Source: Methylomicrobium sp. (GTDB taxonomy: Bacteria; Pseudomonadota; Gammaproteobacteria; Methylococcales; Methylomonadaceae). Taken from it: DNA of 14,591 nucleotides. The notes under the pieces were generated by a model. That model saw nothing but the letters and a program-made list of their open reading frames with translations. It was not told the origin of the DNA and made no database searches. Of the stretch, positions 1 to 6,594 are shown in pieces. A program made the position numbers and the translations under genes. The stretch lies in the NCBI GenBank assembly GCA_007135635.1, contig SLIO01000364.1:1-14591 (forward strand), read 5' to 3'. Each line of letters opens with the position of its first letter. Position 1 is the stretch's first letter.

Positions 1-1
1 C

Positions 2-2128
2 GAGCCGGACGCAGGGCTTGGCAATGGTGGTTTGGGGAGGTTGGCGGCCTGTTTTATCGATAGTTGCGCAACATTACAACTTCCGGTCATCGGTTATGGG
101 TTGCGCTATGAATACGGCATGTTTAGTCAAAGCGTGCAAAACGGCGAGCAAGTTGAGAGGCCTGATCATTGGTTGCGAAACGGCAATGTCTGGGAAATTG
201 AAAGACCGGAATACACGCATCGAATCAAATTCGGCGGGCGAACCGAATCGCATATCGATGAAAAAGGCAATCAAAGAATTTGTTGGGTCGATACGCAAGA
301 TATTCTTGCGGTTCCTTACGATACGCCTATTCCCGGATATAACAACGGGACAGTCAATACACTGAGGTTATGGAAGTCGACCGCGACTGCGGAATTCAAC
401 CTTCAAGAATTCAATGCGGGCGATTATGCCGAGTCGGTGGCCGCGAAAAATACCGCGGAAAATATCACGATGGTGCTTTATCCGAACGATGCCAATGAAA
501 ACGGCAAAGCATTGCGCTTGAAGCAGCAGTATTTATTGGCGTCGGCCAGTTTGCAGGACGTTATTGCTAACTGGGTTGGGCGGCATGGTAATAATTTTAC
601 CGAGTTTGCCGAGAAAAACTGTTTTCAATTGAATGACACGCATCCTAGCATCGCGGTGGCCGAATTGATGCGCTTATTGATCGATATTCATGGTTTGTCT
701 TGGAATGAAGCCTGGAGCATTACGACTAAAACCATGGCGTATACTAACCATACCTTGCTGCCGGAAGCCTTGGAGCGCTGGTCGGTAAATTTGTTCGAGC
801 GACTTTTGCCTAGATTGTTGGAAATTATTTACGATATCAATGCGAAGTTCATGGCGGAAGTTTCGGTGCATTGGCCGGGCGATCTCGATAGAATGCGGCG
901 CATGTCGATCATTGAAGAAGGGTCGGAAAAACAGGTGCGCATGGCTTATTTGGCCATCGTCGGCAGTTATTCGATTAACGGTGTCGCCGAATTGCACTCG
1001 AAGTTGTTACAAGAAGGTCTATTCAAGGATTTTTATGAATTATGGCCATCAAAGTTTAATAATAAGACTAATGGTGTGACTCCACGCCGTTGGTTGGCGG
1101 GTTGTAATCCGGCTCTGGCGGAACTGATTACCGCAACCATTGGCGACACGTGGATAACCGATTTGTCGGAATTACAAAAACTAAAGCCTTATGCCGAGGA
1201 TGCCGCGTTTCGTGAAAAGTGGCTGGCTATTCAACGCCAAAACAAGCAACGCTTAATCGACTATAAAAAGAGCGAGCTCGGTCTCGAGTTAACCGTCGAT
1301 GCCTTGTTCGATGTGCAGGTTAAGCGGATCCATGAGTATAAGCGACAACTGCTCAATGTTTTACATGTCATACATCTGTACGACAGGATCAAGCGTGGCG
1401 ATACGCAAGATTGGGTCAACCGCTGCGTGTTGATTGGAGGTAAAGCGGCACCCGGTTATGTGATGGCTAAAAAAATCATTAAATTCATCAATAATGTTTC
1501 CGATGTGATTAATTTCGATCCGGATGTCGGCAATAAATTGAAGTTAGTGTTTTTGCCAAACTATCGGGTTTCCGCGATGGAGATTATTTGTACCGGAGCT
1601 GATCTGTCCGAACAAATTTCGACGGCCGGTAAGGAAGCTTCGGGAACAGGCAATATGAAGTTCATGATGAACGGAGCTATTACTATCGGCACCTTGGATG
1701 GTGCCAATATTGAAATTCTCGAAGAAGTCGGAGGAGATAATTTCTTTTTATTCGGCTTAACCGAGGATCAAGTCGAGGCGATGAAAGGGCATTACGACCC
1801 TAATGTTATCATTGAACAAGATAATGACCTAAAAAGGGTCGTGAACCTCATCGAGTGCGGGCATTTCAATTTGATGGAGCCTAATATATTCGACGATCTC
1901 GTTCATTCGATTAAGGATCCTTATGATCCGTGGATGACCGTTGCCGATTTTCGCAGTTATGTTGATGCGCAAAATCGTGCCGAAAAAGCCTTCCTTGATA
2001 CCGAGCGATGGACTAAAATGAGTATTCTGAATTGTGCCTCGAGTGGAAAGTTTTCGACCGATCGAACCATAGGCGATTATAACCGGGATATTTGGAAACT
2101 GGCTCCTGTTCGGGTAGATAAGTTTTGA
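2..2128 (+). CDS. glgP: Glycogen/maltodextrin phosphorylase, 5' end cut by window edge
   Basis: Glycogen phosphorylase (GT35) releases glucose-1-phosphate from alpha-1,4-glucan ends in the cytoplasm, using pyridoxal phosphate. The frame is already open at position 2, reading EPDAGLGNGGLGRLAACF, a conserved phosphorylase segment. The TTG at 32 is therefore an internal leucine codon, not a start. About 120 N-terminal residues lie outside the window, judging from the usual length of 800-840 residues. Visible family blocks are GYGLRYEYGMF, NDTHPSIAVAELMR, TNHTLLPEALERW, NGVTPRRWL, VKRIHEYKRQLLN and GTGNMKFMMNGA. The last carries the PLP-binding lysine (codon 1658-1660). The C-terminus is complete, ending in a TGA stop. 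The next gene (trmL) is 393 bp away beyond repeats, so the two are probably not co-transcribed. Family identity is very secure; glycogen versus maltodextrin preference cannot be told. Confidence 0.96.
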   Translation, partial: EPDAGLGNGGLGRLAACFIDSCATLQLPVIGYGLRYEYGMFSQSVQNGEQVERPDHWLRNGNVWEIERPEYTHRIKFGGRTESHIDEKGNQRICWVDTQDILAVPYDTPIPGYNNGTVNTLRLWKSTATAEFNLQEFNAGDYAESVAAKNTAENITMVLYPNDANENGKALRLKQQYLLASASLQDVIANWVGRHGNNFTEFAEKNCFQLNDTHPSIAVAELMRLLIDIHGLSWNEAWSITTKTMAYTNHTLLPEALERWSVNLFERLLPRLLEIIYDINAKFMAEVSVHWPGDLDRMRRMSIIEEGSEKQVRMAYLAIVGSYSINGVAELHSKLLQEGLFKDFYELWPSKFNNKTNGVTPRRWLAGCNPALAELITATIGDTWITDLSELQKLKPYAEDAAFREKWLAIQRQNKQRLIDYKKSELGLELTVDALFDVQVKRIHEYKRQLLNVLHVIHLYDRIKRGDTQDWVNRCVLIGGKAAPGYVMAKKIIKFINNVSDVINFDPDVGNKLKLVFLPNYRVSAMEIICTGADLSEQISTAGKEASGTGNMKFMMNGAITIGTLDGANIEILEEVGGDNFFLFGLTEDQVEAMKGHYDPNVIIEQDNDLKRVVNLIECGHFNLMEPNIFDDLVHSIKDPYDPWMTVADFRSYVDAQNRAEKAFLDTERWTKMSILNCASSGKFSTDRTIGDYNRDIWKLAPVRVDKF

Positions 2129-2155
2129 CGCCGTTCCGGCTAATTTTTGCTACTC

Positions 2156-2245
2156 GGCAACTGCTGAGTTACATGGATGTAATGAATGCAGCAAATGTAG
2201 GAGCATTTTCTGCCCTGCGTCGCCTAAAGCGCCTCCTGTTGGTGC
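2156..2245 (+). repeat. Dispersed intergenic repeat, copy A (inverted partner at 14279-14369)
   Basis: The reverse complement of 14279-14369 aligns along this whole stretch at about 85 percent identity, counted by eye, with one single-base gap. Perfect shared cores are GGATGTAATGAATGCAG and TCGCCTAAAGCGCCT. Both copies lie just beyond the 3' end of a gene (glgP here). No open frame is shared. It is likely a small family of non-coding dispersed repeats of this genome. Confidence 0.85.
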
Positions 2246-2314
2246 CCTACTAAACACGCCTCCATGGCATTCAAAATCGACATTCACGCCATCATGGGGC
2301 TCTCGACTTTGACA

Positions 2315-2343
2315 GTCCCTCACCTTAGCGTTAGGTGAGGGAC
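2315..2343 (+). terminator. Perfect 11-bp hairpin, possible glgP terminator or repeat hairpin
   Basis: The arms GTCCCTCACCT (2315-2325) and AGGTGAGGGAC (2333-2343) pair perfectly around a 7-nt loop. There is no T-run directly after the stem, so a classical intrinsic terminator is not certain. It lies 187 bp past the glgP stop and next to dispersed repeat A. It could equally be a structured part of that repeat. Confidence 0.4.
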
Positions 2344-2504
2344 AAAGCCTAATGAACTTTTATTTACGGCGTTCTCGTTCACCCCTAAGCCGAAATTTGA
2401 CTAGCAAAGGGTATGCATTGCGAGGCATTAGAATGAGGCACTTTTTCGGTCAGATTCGAACAGTTAGAGATAGAGTGGTTTATCAAGCGACTGCGCTTTT
2501 TATT

Positions 2505-2511
2505 GGAAGGA
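2505..2511 (+). promoter_or_regulatory. Ribosome binding site deciding the trmL start
   Basis: The purine-rich GGAAGGA lies 10 nt before the ATG at 2522 but only 1 nt before an in-frame TTG at 2513. This favours the ATG, which also matches the N-terminus of the TrmL family. Confidence 0.6.
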
Positions 2512-2521
2512 ATTGCCGATA

Positions 2522-2992
2522 ATGTTTGATATCGTGCTCTATGAGCCTGAAATACCGGCGAACTCCGGTAATATCATTAGGTTGTGCGCCAATACCGGTG
2601 CGAGCTTGCATTTAATCGAACCGTTGGGCTTTGATATGGATGACAAAAAACTGCGCCGGGCCGGTTTGGATTATCATGAATGGGCGAGTGTTTGTGTTTA
2701 CGCCACGTTGGCCGATTTTGTCGATCAACGCAAACCGCCAAGGTTGTTTGCATTATCAACCAAGGGGCAAAAAGTCTATAGCGAGGTCGGCTTTAAACCG
2801 AGTGATGCGTTTTTGTTCGGACCGGAATCGCGTGGTCTGCCCGTTTCGGTTTTGGCGTCGACGGATCGGGACAAATTATTGTATTTACCGATGCAGCCGG
2901 ATAGCCGCAGTTTAAATTTATCCAATACCGTTTCGATTGTATTGTATGAAGCCTGGCGGCAACAGTCGTTTATTGGTGCGTTAATCAAATAA
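2522..2992 (+). CDS. trmL: tRNA (cytidine/uridine-34 2'-O-)-methyltransferase TrmL
   Basis: This SPOUT-class, SAM-dependent enzyme methylates the 2'-hydroxyl of the wobble nucleotide (position 34) of certain leucine tRNAs. The 156-residue protein has the normal length (E. coli about 157). It starts MFDIVLYEPEIPANSGNI, near-identical to the family N-terminus. It carries the conserved RLCANTG, KKLRRAGLDYHEW, the knot-region LFGPESRGLP, and the C-terminal MQPDSRSLNLSNTVSIVLYE block that forms the trefoil-knot SAM site. I chose the ATG at 2522 over an upstream TTG because of the ribosome binding site spacing. It is monocistronic in appearance and convergent with gpsA, with 378 bp between the stops. 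Confidence 0.95.
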   Translation: MFDIVLYEPEIPANSGNIIRLCANTGASLHLIEPLGFDMDDKKLRRAGLDYHEWASVCVYATLADFVDQRKPPRLFALSTKGQKVYSEVGFKPSDAFLFGPESRGLPVSVLASTDRDKLLYLPMQPDSRSLNLSNTVSIVLYEAWRQQSFIGALIK

Positions 2993-3370
2993 GCTGGTCT
3001 GGCATGTGCTCTGCGCCGGCACAATAAAAATGATAGTGGCGATTATAGAGCCGGTAGTTAATAAAGCTACATATATTGCACTTCAGCTCAGGCTAGCATC
3101 TAATTAACTAAGGGCTCTATACTTTGAAAGAGCGCAATCCAGAGCAGTCGCGTTGCTTGCAGTCGCTGATCGAAGAACGGGTTCCGGGATTCCCCGGACG
3201 GATTTAAGTTTTAGACCCAATTAGCGGAAAGTGGGCAATTTATTCTTGTAAACTTGGATGATGGAATTGACAATCTTTTCACCATTCACCATTCACCATT
3301 CACCATTCACCATTCACCATTCACCATTCAAAAAACATAGACCGTAGGTACTGCATTTTTAAATGCTTGG
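2993..3370. other. Convergent intergenic region trmL/gpsA with heptamer repeats
   Basis: No convincing gene was found in these 378 bp. It contains a 6-bp GC-rich hairpin, TCCGGG-ATTC-CCCGGA (3183-3198), followed by TTTAAGTTTT, which could act as a weak trmL terminator. It also holds the heptamer array at 3281-3329 close to the gpsA stop. A 27-codon frame from a TTG at 3124 has no start context or recognisable similarity. Confidence 0.65.
3281..3329 (+). repeat. Heptanucleotide tandem repeat, seven perfect copies
   Basis: Seven back-to-back copies of ACCATTC occupy 49 bp, then run into a tract of A residues. All copies are identical, suggesting recent slippage. The array lies between two convergent gene ends, 41 bp beyond the gpsA stop codon. 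It is therefore not placed to alter a reading frame or an obvious promoter. Confidence 0.95.
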
Positions 3371-4369
3371 CTAGCTTTCCGCTTTTAGTTCGCGATCTAA
3401 TAGATTTTGCACTGCCGCCAATGGCGATAAACTCTCATAGAGTACCTTGTAGGTTTGTTCGGTAATCGGCATATCGATGCCGTGTGTTTGTGCGAGTAAA
3501 TAGGTTTCTTTCGCAGCCGATACACCTTCGATTTCTTGGTCGATTTCTTCCCGGGCAGCGGCACGGTCTTTGTTTTGGCCGAGCGCTAGTCCGAAGCGCC
3601 GGTTTCTTGATTGGTTATCGGTACAGGTTAAAATCAGGTCGCCGAGTCCGGCAAGACCCATGAAGGTTTCTTGTCGGCCACCGAGTTCTAAGCCAAGTCT
3701 GATGATTTCATGGAGCCCTCTTGTAATGAGTGCTGCTCGTGTGTTGGCGCCGAAATTCAGACCGTCGGCAATGCCCGAGGCGATAGCCAGTACGTTTTTA
3801 ACCGCGCCGCCGGTTTGTACGCCGATCATGTCGGTGCTGGTGTAAGTGCGGAACCGTGCGCTGTGGAAAATACGGGTTAATTGTTCGGCGAAGCCGGCGT
3901 GATTGGAGGCGATCGTAATGGCGGTCGGTAAATCGGCAGCGACCTCTCGTGCGAAGGTCGGGCCGGATAAAACTGCGGAGGGTGTCTCTTTAGCAAAGAT
4001 GTTTTCAACCGAGTAATGTAACAAATAACCGTCGTTTGGCGCGAAGCCTTTGGTAGCCCAGGCGATTTTTACCTGTTGGCCGGTCAATCGTCGCAGTTTG
4101 ATCAGTGTGTCTTTGAATGCATGACTAGGAACGGCAATGAGGATTAAGTCGCTGAATGCGGCGGCTTCGGCAAGTTCCGAGCTAGTTTCAAGGGTGTTGG
4201 GAAAAATAAAACCGGGTAAGTAACGCTGATTGGTTCTGTTCTGTTGTAGCGCTCGAATATGGCTCGAATCGTGTCCCCACAGCAGCGTACGATAGCCGTT
4301 TCGGGCTGCTTGTATCGCTAAAGCAGTGCCCCATGATCCGGCGCCAAGTACGCTGATGGTTGAGGTCAT
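3371..4369 (-). CDS. gpsA: Glycerol-3-phosphate dehydrogenase [NAD(P)+]
   Basis: This cytoplasmic enzyme reduces dihydroxyacetone phosphate to sn-glycerol-3-phosphate, the backbone precursor of phospholipids. The 332-residue length fits the family. The N-terminal Rossmann fold shows G9-A-G11-S-W-G14 in the context VLGAGSWGTALA. Further marks are ATKGF near residue 105, LSGPTFA near 135, and the catalytic lysine K191 in GGAVKNV, followed by GLNFGANTRAALITRGL and the C-terminal GLAGLGDLILTC substrate domain. The ATG at 4369 is preceded by AAGGA at good spacing. It follows secB by only 6 bp, so the two are surely co-transcribed, as secB-gpsA is in many Gammaproteobacteria. Confidence 0.97.
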   Translation of the reverse strand: MTSTISVLGAGSWGTALAIQAARNGYRTLLWGHDSSHIRALQQNRTNQRYLPGFIFPNTLETSSELAEAAAFSDLILIAVPSHAFKDTLIKLRRLTGQQVKIAWATKGFAPNDGYLLHYSVENIFAKETPSAVLSGPTFAREVAADLPTAITIASNHAGFAEQLTRIFHSARFRTYTSTDMIGVQTGGAVKNVLAIASGIADGLNFGANTRAALITRGLHEIIRLGLELGGRQETFMGLAGLGDLILTCTDNQSRNRRFGLALGQNKDRAAAREEIDQEIEGVSAAKETYLLAQTHGIDMPITEQTYKVLYESLSPLAAVQNLLDRELKAES

Positions 4370-4375
4370 AAATCC

Positions 4376-4846
4376 TTAATTGACTTTATTTGAGCCGGGT
4401 GCTTGTTGTTTAACTTGTTGTAAATGCTGGGCATAGAGTGCGTCGAAGTTGACAGGAGCCAGGAGTAGCTGAGGAAATCCACCCTTTGTGACGAGGTCCG
4501 AAACGGCTTCTCGTGCATAAGGGAATAATATATTGGGGCAGAAACTACCGACCATCGGTCCCATTTCTTCTTCGCTAAATCCCTTCAAGGCATATATGCC
4601 GGCTTGGCAGACTTCGACCAAATAGGCGGTTGTTTCGCCGCACTTTACCGTGACGGTTACGGTTAAGGAAACTTCATACATCTCGTTTTCCAAGGTTTGC
4701 ACATTAGTGCCGAGATTGAAATCGACTTTCGGTTCCCATTTTTCGGTAAAAATCTTCGGCGAATTCGGTGTTTCGAACGAGATGTCCTTGGTATAAATTT
4801 TTTGAATCGAGAAATGCTTTTCTGTTGGCTTGTTTTCTTCGGCCAT
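4376..4846 (-). CDS. secB: Protein-export chaperone SecB
   Basis: SecB is a cytoplasmic tetrameric chaperone that keeps preproteins unfolded and hands them to SecA. The 156-residue protein has the usual size. Family blocks include IYTKDISFETPNSP near the N-terminus, WEPKVDFNLGT, YEVSLTVTVTVK, and GPMVGSFCPNILFPYAREAVSDLV with the conserved PNILFPYARE motif, then GGFPQLLLAPVNFDALY. AGGAC upstream of the ATG at 4846 serves as ribosome binding site. It lies 6 bp before gpsA and 74 bp after the rhodanese gene. In E. coli a glutaredoxin gene (grxC) sits between the rhodanese and secB; it is absent here. Confidence 0.97.
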   Translation of the reverse strand: MAEENKPTEKHFSIQKIYTKDISFETPNSPKIFTEKWEPKVDFNLGTNVQTLENEMYEVSLTVTVTVKCGETTAYLVEVCQAGIYALKGFSEEEMGPMVGSFCPNILFPYAREAVSDLVTKGGFPQLLLAPVNFDALYAQHLQQVKQQAPGSNKVN

Positions 4847-4920
4847 GGGTTTAAGTCCTGTTTATGGAATAAAAAATTCGGCGTTGTTAATTTAACTGAC
4901 GTCGTAAAAAGTTTGGAATC

Positions 4921-5361
4921 TCAGTTTTTGTTTTTGCTGGCTATTCTGATAGGGAGCTTGTTTTCTTCCCAAGATTGCATGCCGCCGATGATATTATAAA
5001 CATCGGAAAAGCCGGCCTTGGTTAAGGTTTTGCAGGCCGGTACGGAGCGCGTTCCCGTTTGACAGACCACGATGACCGGGTGGTCTTTGTGGTGAGCGAG
5101 TTCGCCAAGTTGGCTGTCCAGTTTGCTGAGCGGCACGTTGACGGCATTTTCGATAGCGCCCTTAATGAATTCATGCGGTTCGCGAACATCGATAATGACC
5201 GCGTCGCTGGCATTCATTTTTACGACTGCCAATAAAGGGGACAGTGCTTTGAATTTATTGAACAGGCTTTCAAATAAGTCTTGAATCAGCAGAAAGGTGA
5301 CGACTGCTAGTGCCAGCGACAGTAAATAATGATTTAAGATGAACTCTATTAAACGATCCAT
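4921..5361 (-). CDS. Membrane-anchored rhodanese-like sulfurtransferase (YibN type)
   Basis: This is a 146-residue protein with one N-terminal membrane segment (about residues 11-27, LLSLALAVVTFLLI) followed by a single rhodanese domain (about 45-140). The domain shows DVREPHEFIKGAI, NVPLS and the active-site loop C100-QTGT-R105. The cysteine would carry a persulfide. The layout matches E. coli YibN, and so does the neighbourhood beside secB-gpsA. The precise sulfur donor and acceptor are unknown. It lies 51 bp downstream of the ArsR gene on the same strand and is probably co-transcribed with it. No strong ribosome binding site precedes the ATG at 5361. Confidence 0.88.
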   Translation of the reverse strand: MDRLIEFILNHYLLSLALAVVTFLLIQDLFESLFNKFKALSPLLAVVKMNASDAVIIDVREPHEFIKGAIENAVNVPLSKLDSQLGELAHHKDHPVIVVCQTGTRSVPACKTLTKAGFSDVYNIIGGMQSWEENKLPIRIASKNKN

Positions 5362-5412
5362 TGGGTGATTGATAAGGTAATTATAAATTAAGTAGAAGGA
5401 AAAACGGTTGGG

Positions 5413-5727
5413 TTAGCAATTGGTGCAAAACACGTCACGCATCATTTTAATGAGTTTCAGCATGCGTTCGTCGTCGATGTAATAAAAAACCCGATTAGCT
5501 TCTTTTTTTGAGCCTAAAATGCCTTTTTCTCTTAGAATAGATAAATGTTGAGAGATGTTGCTTTGGCTGGTTCCGACTTGCTCGACTATGTCCTGAACGT
5601 TAATCGATTCGCTGCCGAGTACGCAAAGTATTTTCAAACGAAGCGGGTGTGACATGGCTTTCAGGCAGCGGGCTGCTCGGTCAATTTCAGCGTCGTTATT
5701 AATTAGATGATCTTCGTCATGATCCAT
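5413..5727 (-). CDS. ArsR/SmtB-family repressor, likely SqrR/BigR/YgaV-type persulfide sensor
   Basis: This is a 104-residue winged-helix regulator. The segment LKAMSHPLRLKILCVLG begins the fold, and the recognition helix is around TSQSNISQHLSILREKGIL, followed by the wing (KKEANRVFYYI). Cysteines are at 21, 35, 101 and 104. C35 (in ILC) and C101 (in VFC) lie 66 residues apart. As I recall the family, this matches the two redox cysteines of SqrR (C41 and C107), which bridge in response to sulfane sulfur. No arsenic-type CxC/CVC metal motif is visible in the recognition helix. It heads the set regulator-rhodanese-secB-gpsA, and the rhodanese neighbour supports a sulfur role. Family membership is secure; the ligand is inference. 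Confidence 0.85.
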   Translation of the reverse strand: MDHDEDHLINNDAEIDRAARCLKAMSHPLRLKILCVLGSESINVQDIVEQVGTSQSNISQHLSILREKGILGSKKEANRVFYYIDDERMLKLIKMMRDVFCTNC

Positions 5728-5839
5728 GGAGTATCGATTCTTATAAATCAGGCAGTGTAGACTCGAGAGTATCGGAAATTATACTTCGACTGGTTAATCG
5801 TGTTGGGTTTTAATGCAATGCTTTTTTGTTCGAGAGTAA

Positions 5840-5887
5840 GGTGTGAAAATAGGCTTATACGTAAATGTATGTAGCAGTTTTCACACC
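5840..5887. promoter_or_regulatory. 10-bp perfect inverted repeat upstream of the arsR operon
   Basis: GGTGTGAAAA (5840-5849) and TTTTCACACC (5878-5887) are exact reverse complements separated by 28 bp, with a smaller ATAC/GTAT pair inside. The element lies about 113 bp upstream of the arsR start. It could be a regulator operator, a hairpin in a leader transcript, or a transcription barrier. I cannot tell which. Confidence 0.4.
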
Positions 5888-6370
5888 GTCGTTATCGGGC
5901 AAAAGGGCAAGGCAGATGTTTAAGAATGTAGCCGGTTGAAGTATATTTATACACAACAATTGCTAACGTGTATTACTATAATAGTGACAAACCAGACCTG
6001 ACTATTAACAGTGAAATTCAAATAGCCGGTAAATCTAACAAAATGAGCTGCGCTTTTCAATCATTTTGACTGATTAAGACAAACACTCCTTTCGTCTTTT
6101 ATGACTAAATATGGCTCATTCTACTTCAATTTATCCAAGGAGCATGAAAGAAAGATGTTATTGATGCATCCAAAACGATCAACCCTTTTGTTTTCCGTTG
6201 GTTGCGACCAAAAGCTTGGGGAACAGGATAATGCGATTGATCAGATGAATACTTTTTTCAAGGATAAATAAACAAAGAGCATCCGGTGGCGTTATGGAGT
6301 TGGTTAGGAATATGCGCAAAATAATTGCTACAAGTTGTAGGCTTTGGGGCGGTTCGGTAACTCGCTTGAC

Positions 6371-6404
6371 AGGACGCCGTGAACCCGTTCATGTAGGCTT
6401 GACT
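6371..6404 (+). repeat. Short dispersed repeat, copy 1
   Basis: The segment reads CGCCGTGAACCCGTTCATG and continues to GGCTTGACT. It aligns at about 80 percent with 14211-14245, which has CGCCGTGAACTCATTCATG in the same orientation. It has a partly palindromic core (GTGAAC...GTTCAT). Both copies are intergenic. Confidence 0.65.
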
Positions 6405-6530
6405 ATTGATCCATTGGATAATAAGGGCGTCGAGGTCATGGGTGTTGGCCCCAGGATTTGTCTCGAATGATTAATACCTTAAGATTGTCGCTCGAGTGCG
6501 ATCATTCATTTTTATTAAAGTTGACTATTA

Positions 6531-6558
6531 TTGACATGCAGCGGTCGTTTGAAATGAT
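6531..6558 (+). promoter_or_regulatory. Putative sigma-70 promoter of envC
   Basis: A perfect -35 hexamer TTGACA (6531-6536) is followed after 16 bp by AATGAT (6553-6558), a 4/6 match to the -10 consensus. It ends 36 bp before the envC ATG. This is a prediction from motif matching only. Confidence 0.35.
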
Positions 6559-6594
6559 TGGAAGATCATTGTTTGCAACGGATTGAAGGGCTTT

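Larger units (their letters stand above)
2129..2521. other. Intergenic spacer between glgP and trmL, repeat-bearing
   Basis: No credible gene was found in these 393 bp. The first half carries one copy of a ~90-bp dispersed repeat (2156-2245). It is followed by a sequence with CCATGG/CATGGGG elements that may be a diverged relative of the short repeat at 6371 and 14211, and then a perfect 11-bp hairpin (2315-2343). The second half (2344-2504) leads up to trmL. I saw no consensus promoter in it. Confidence 0.7.
5728..6594. other. Long divergent intergenic region between arsR and envC
   Basis: These 867 bp separate divergent genes and hold no convincing coding region. They contain a 10-bp perfect inverted repeat (5840-5887); a plus-strand TATAAT at 5977-5982 with no good -35 box; a long imperfect fold bounded by AATGAGC and GCTCATT (about 6042-6120); short frames at 6155-6271 (38 aa) and 6294-6470 (58 aa) with no recognisable similarity; one copy of a short dispersed repeat (6371-6404); and a putative envC promoter (6531-6558). 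In E. coli the phosphoglycerate mutase gene gpmI/gpmM occupies this place. I see no remnant of it. Confidence 0.6.

Noticed and set aside
32..2128. Full-length phosphorylase gene starting at TTG 32
   Set aside because: The conserved family sequence continues upstream in the same frame to position 2, so the gene is cut by the window edge.
3281..3329. CRISPR-like repeat array
   Set aside because: The units are 7 bp with no spacers, so this is a simple tandem repeat.
6155..6271. 38-codon frame (MLLMHPKRS...) with AAGGAG 12 nt upstream
   Set aside because: No recognisable similarity, short, and the purine-rich site also fits an ATG at 6144 that stops after six codons. Kept only as part of the intergenic description.
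6294..6470. 58-codon frame (MELVRNMRK...)
   Set aside because: It runs through the short dispersed repeat, has no ribosome binding site and shows no family motif; probably a chance frame.
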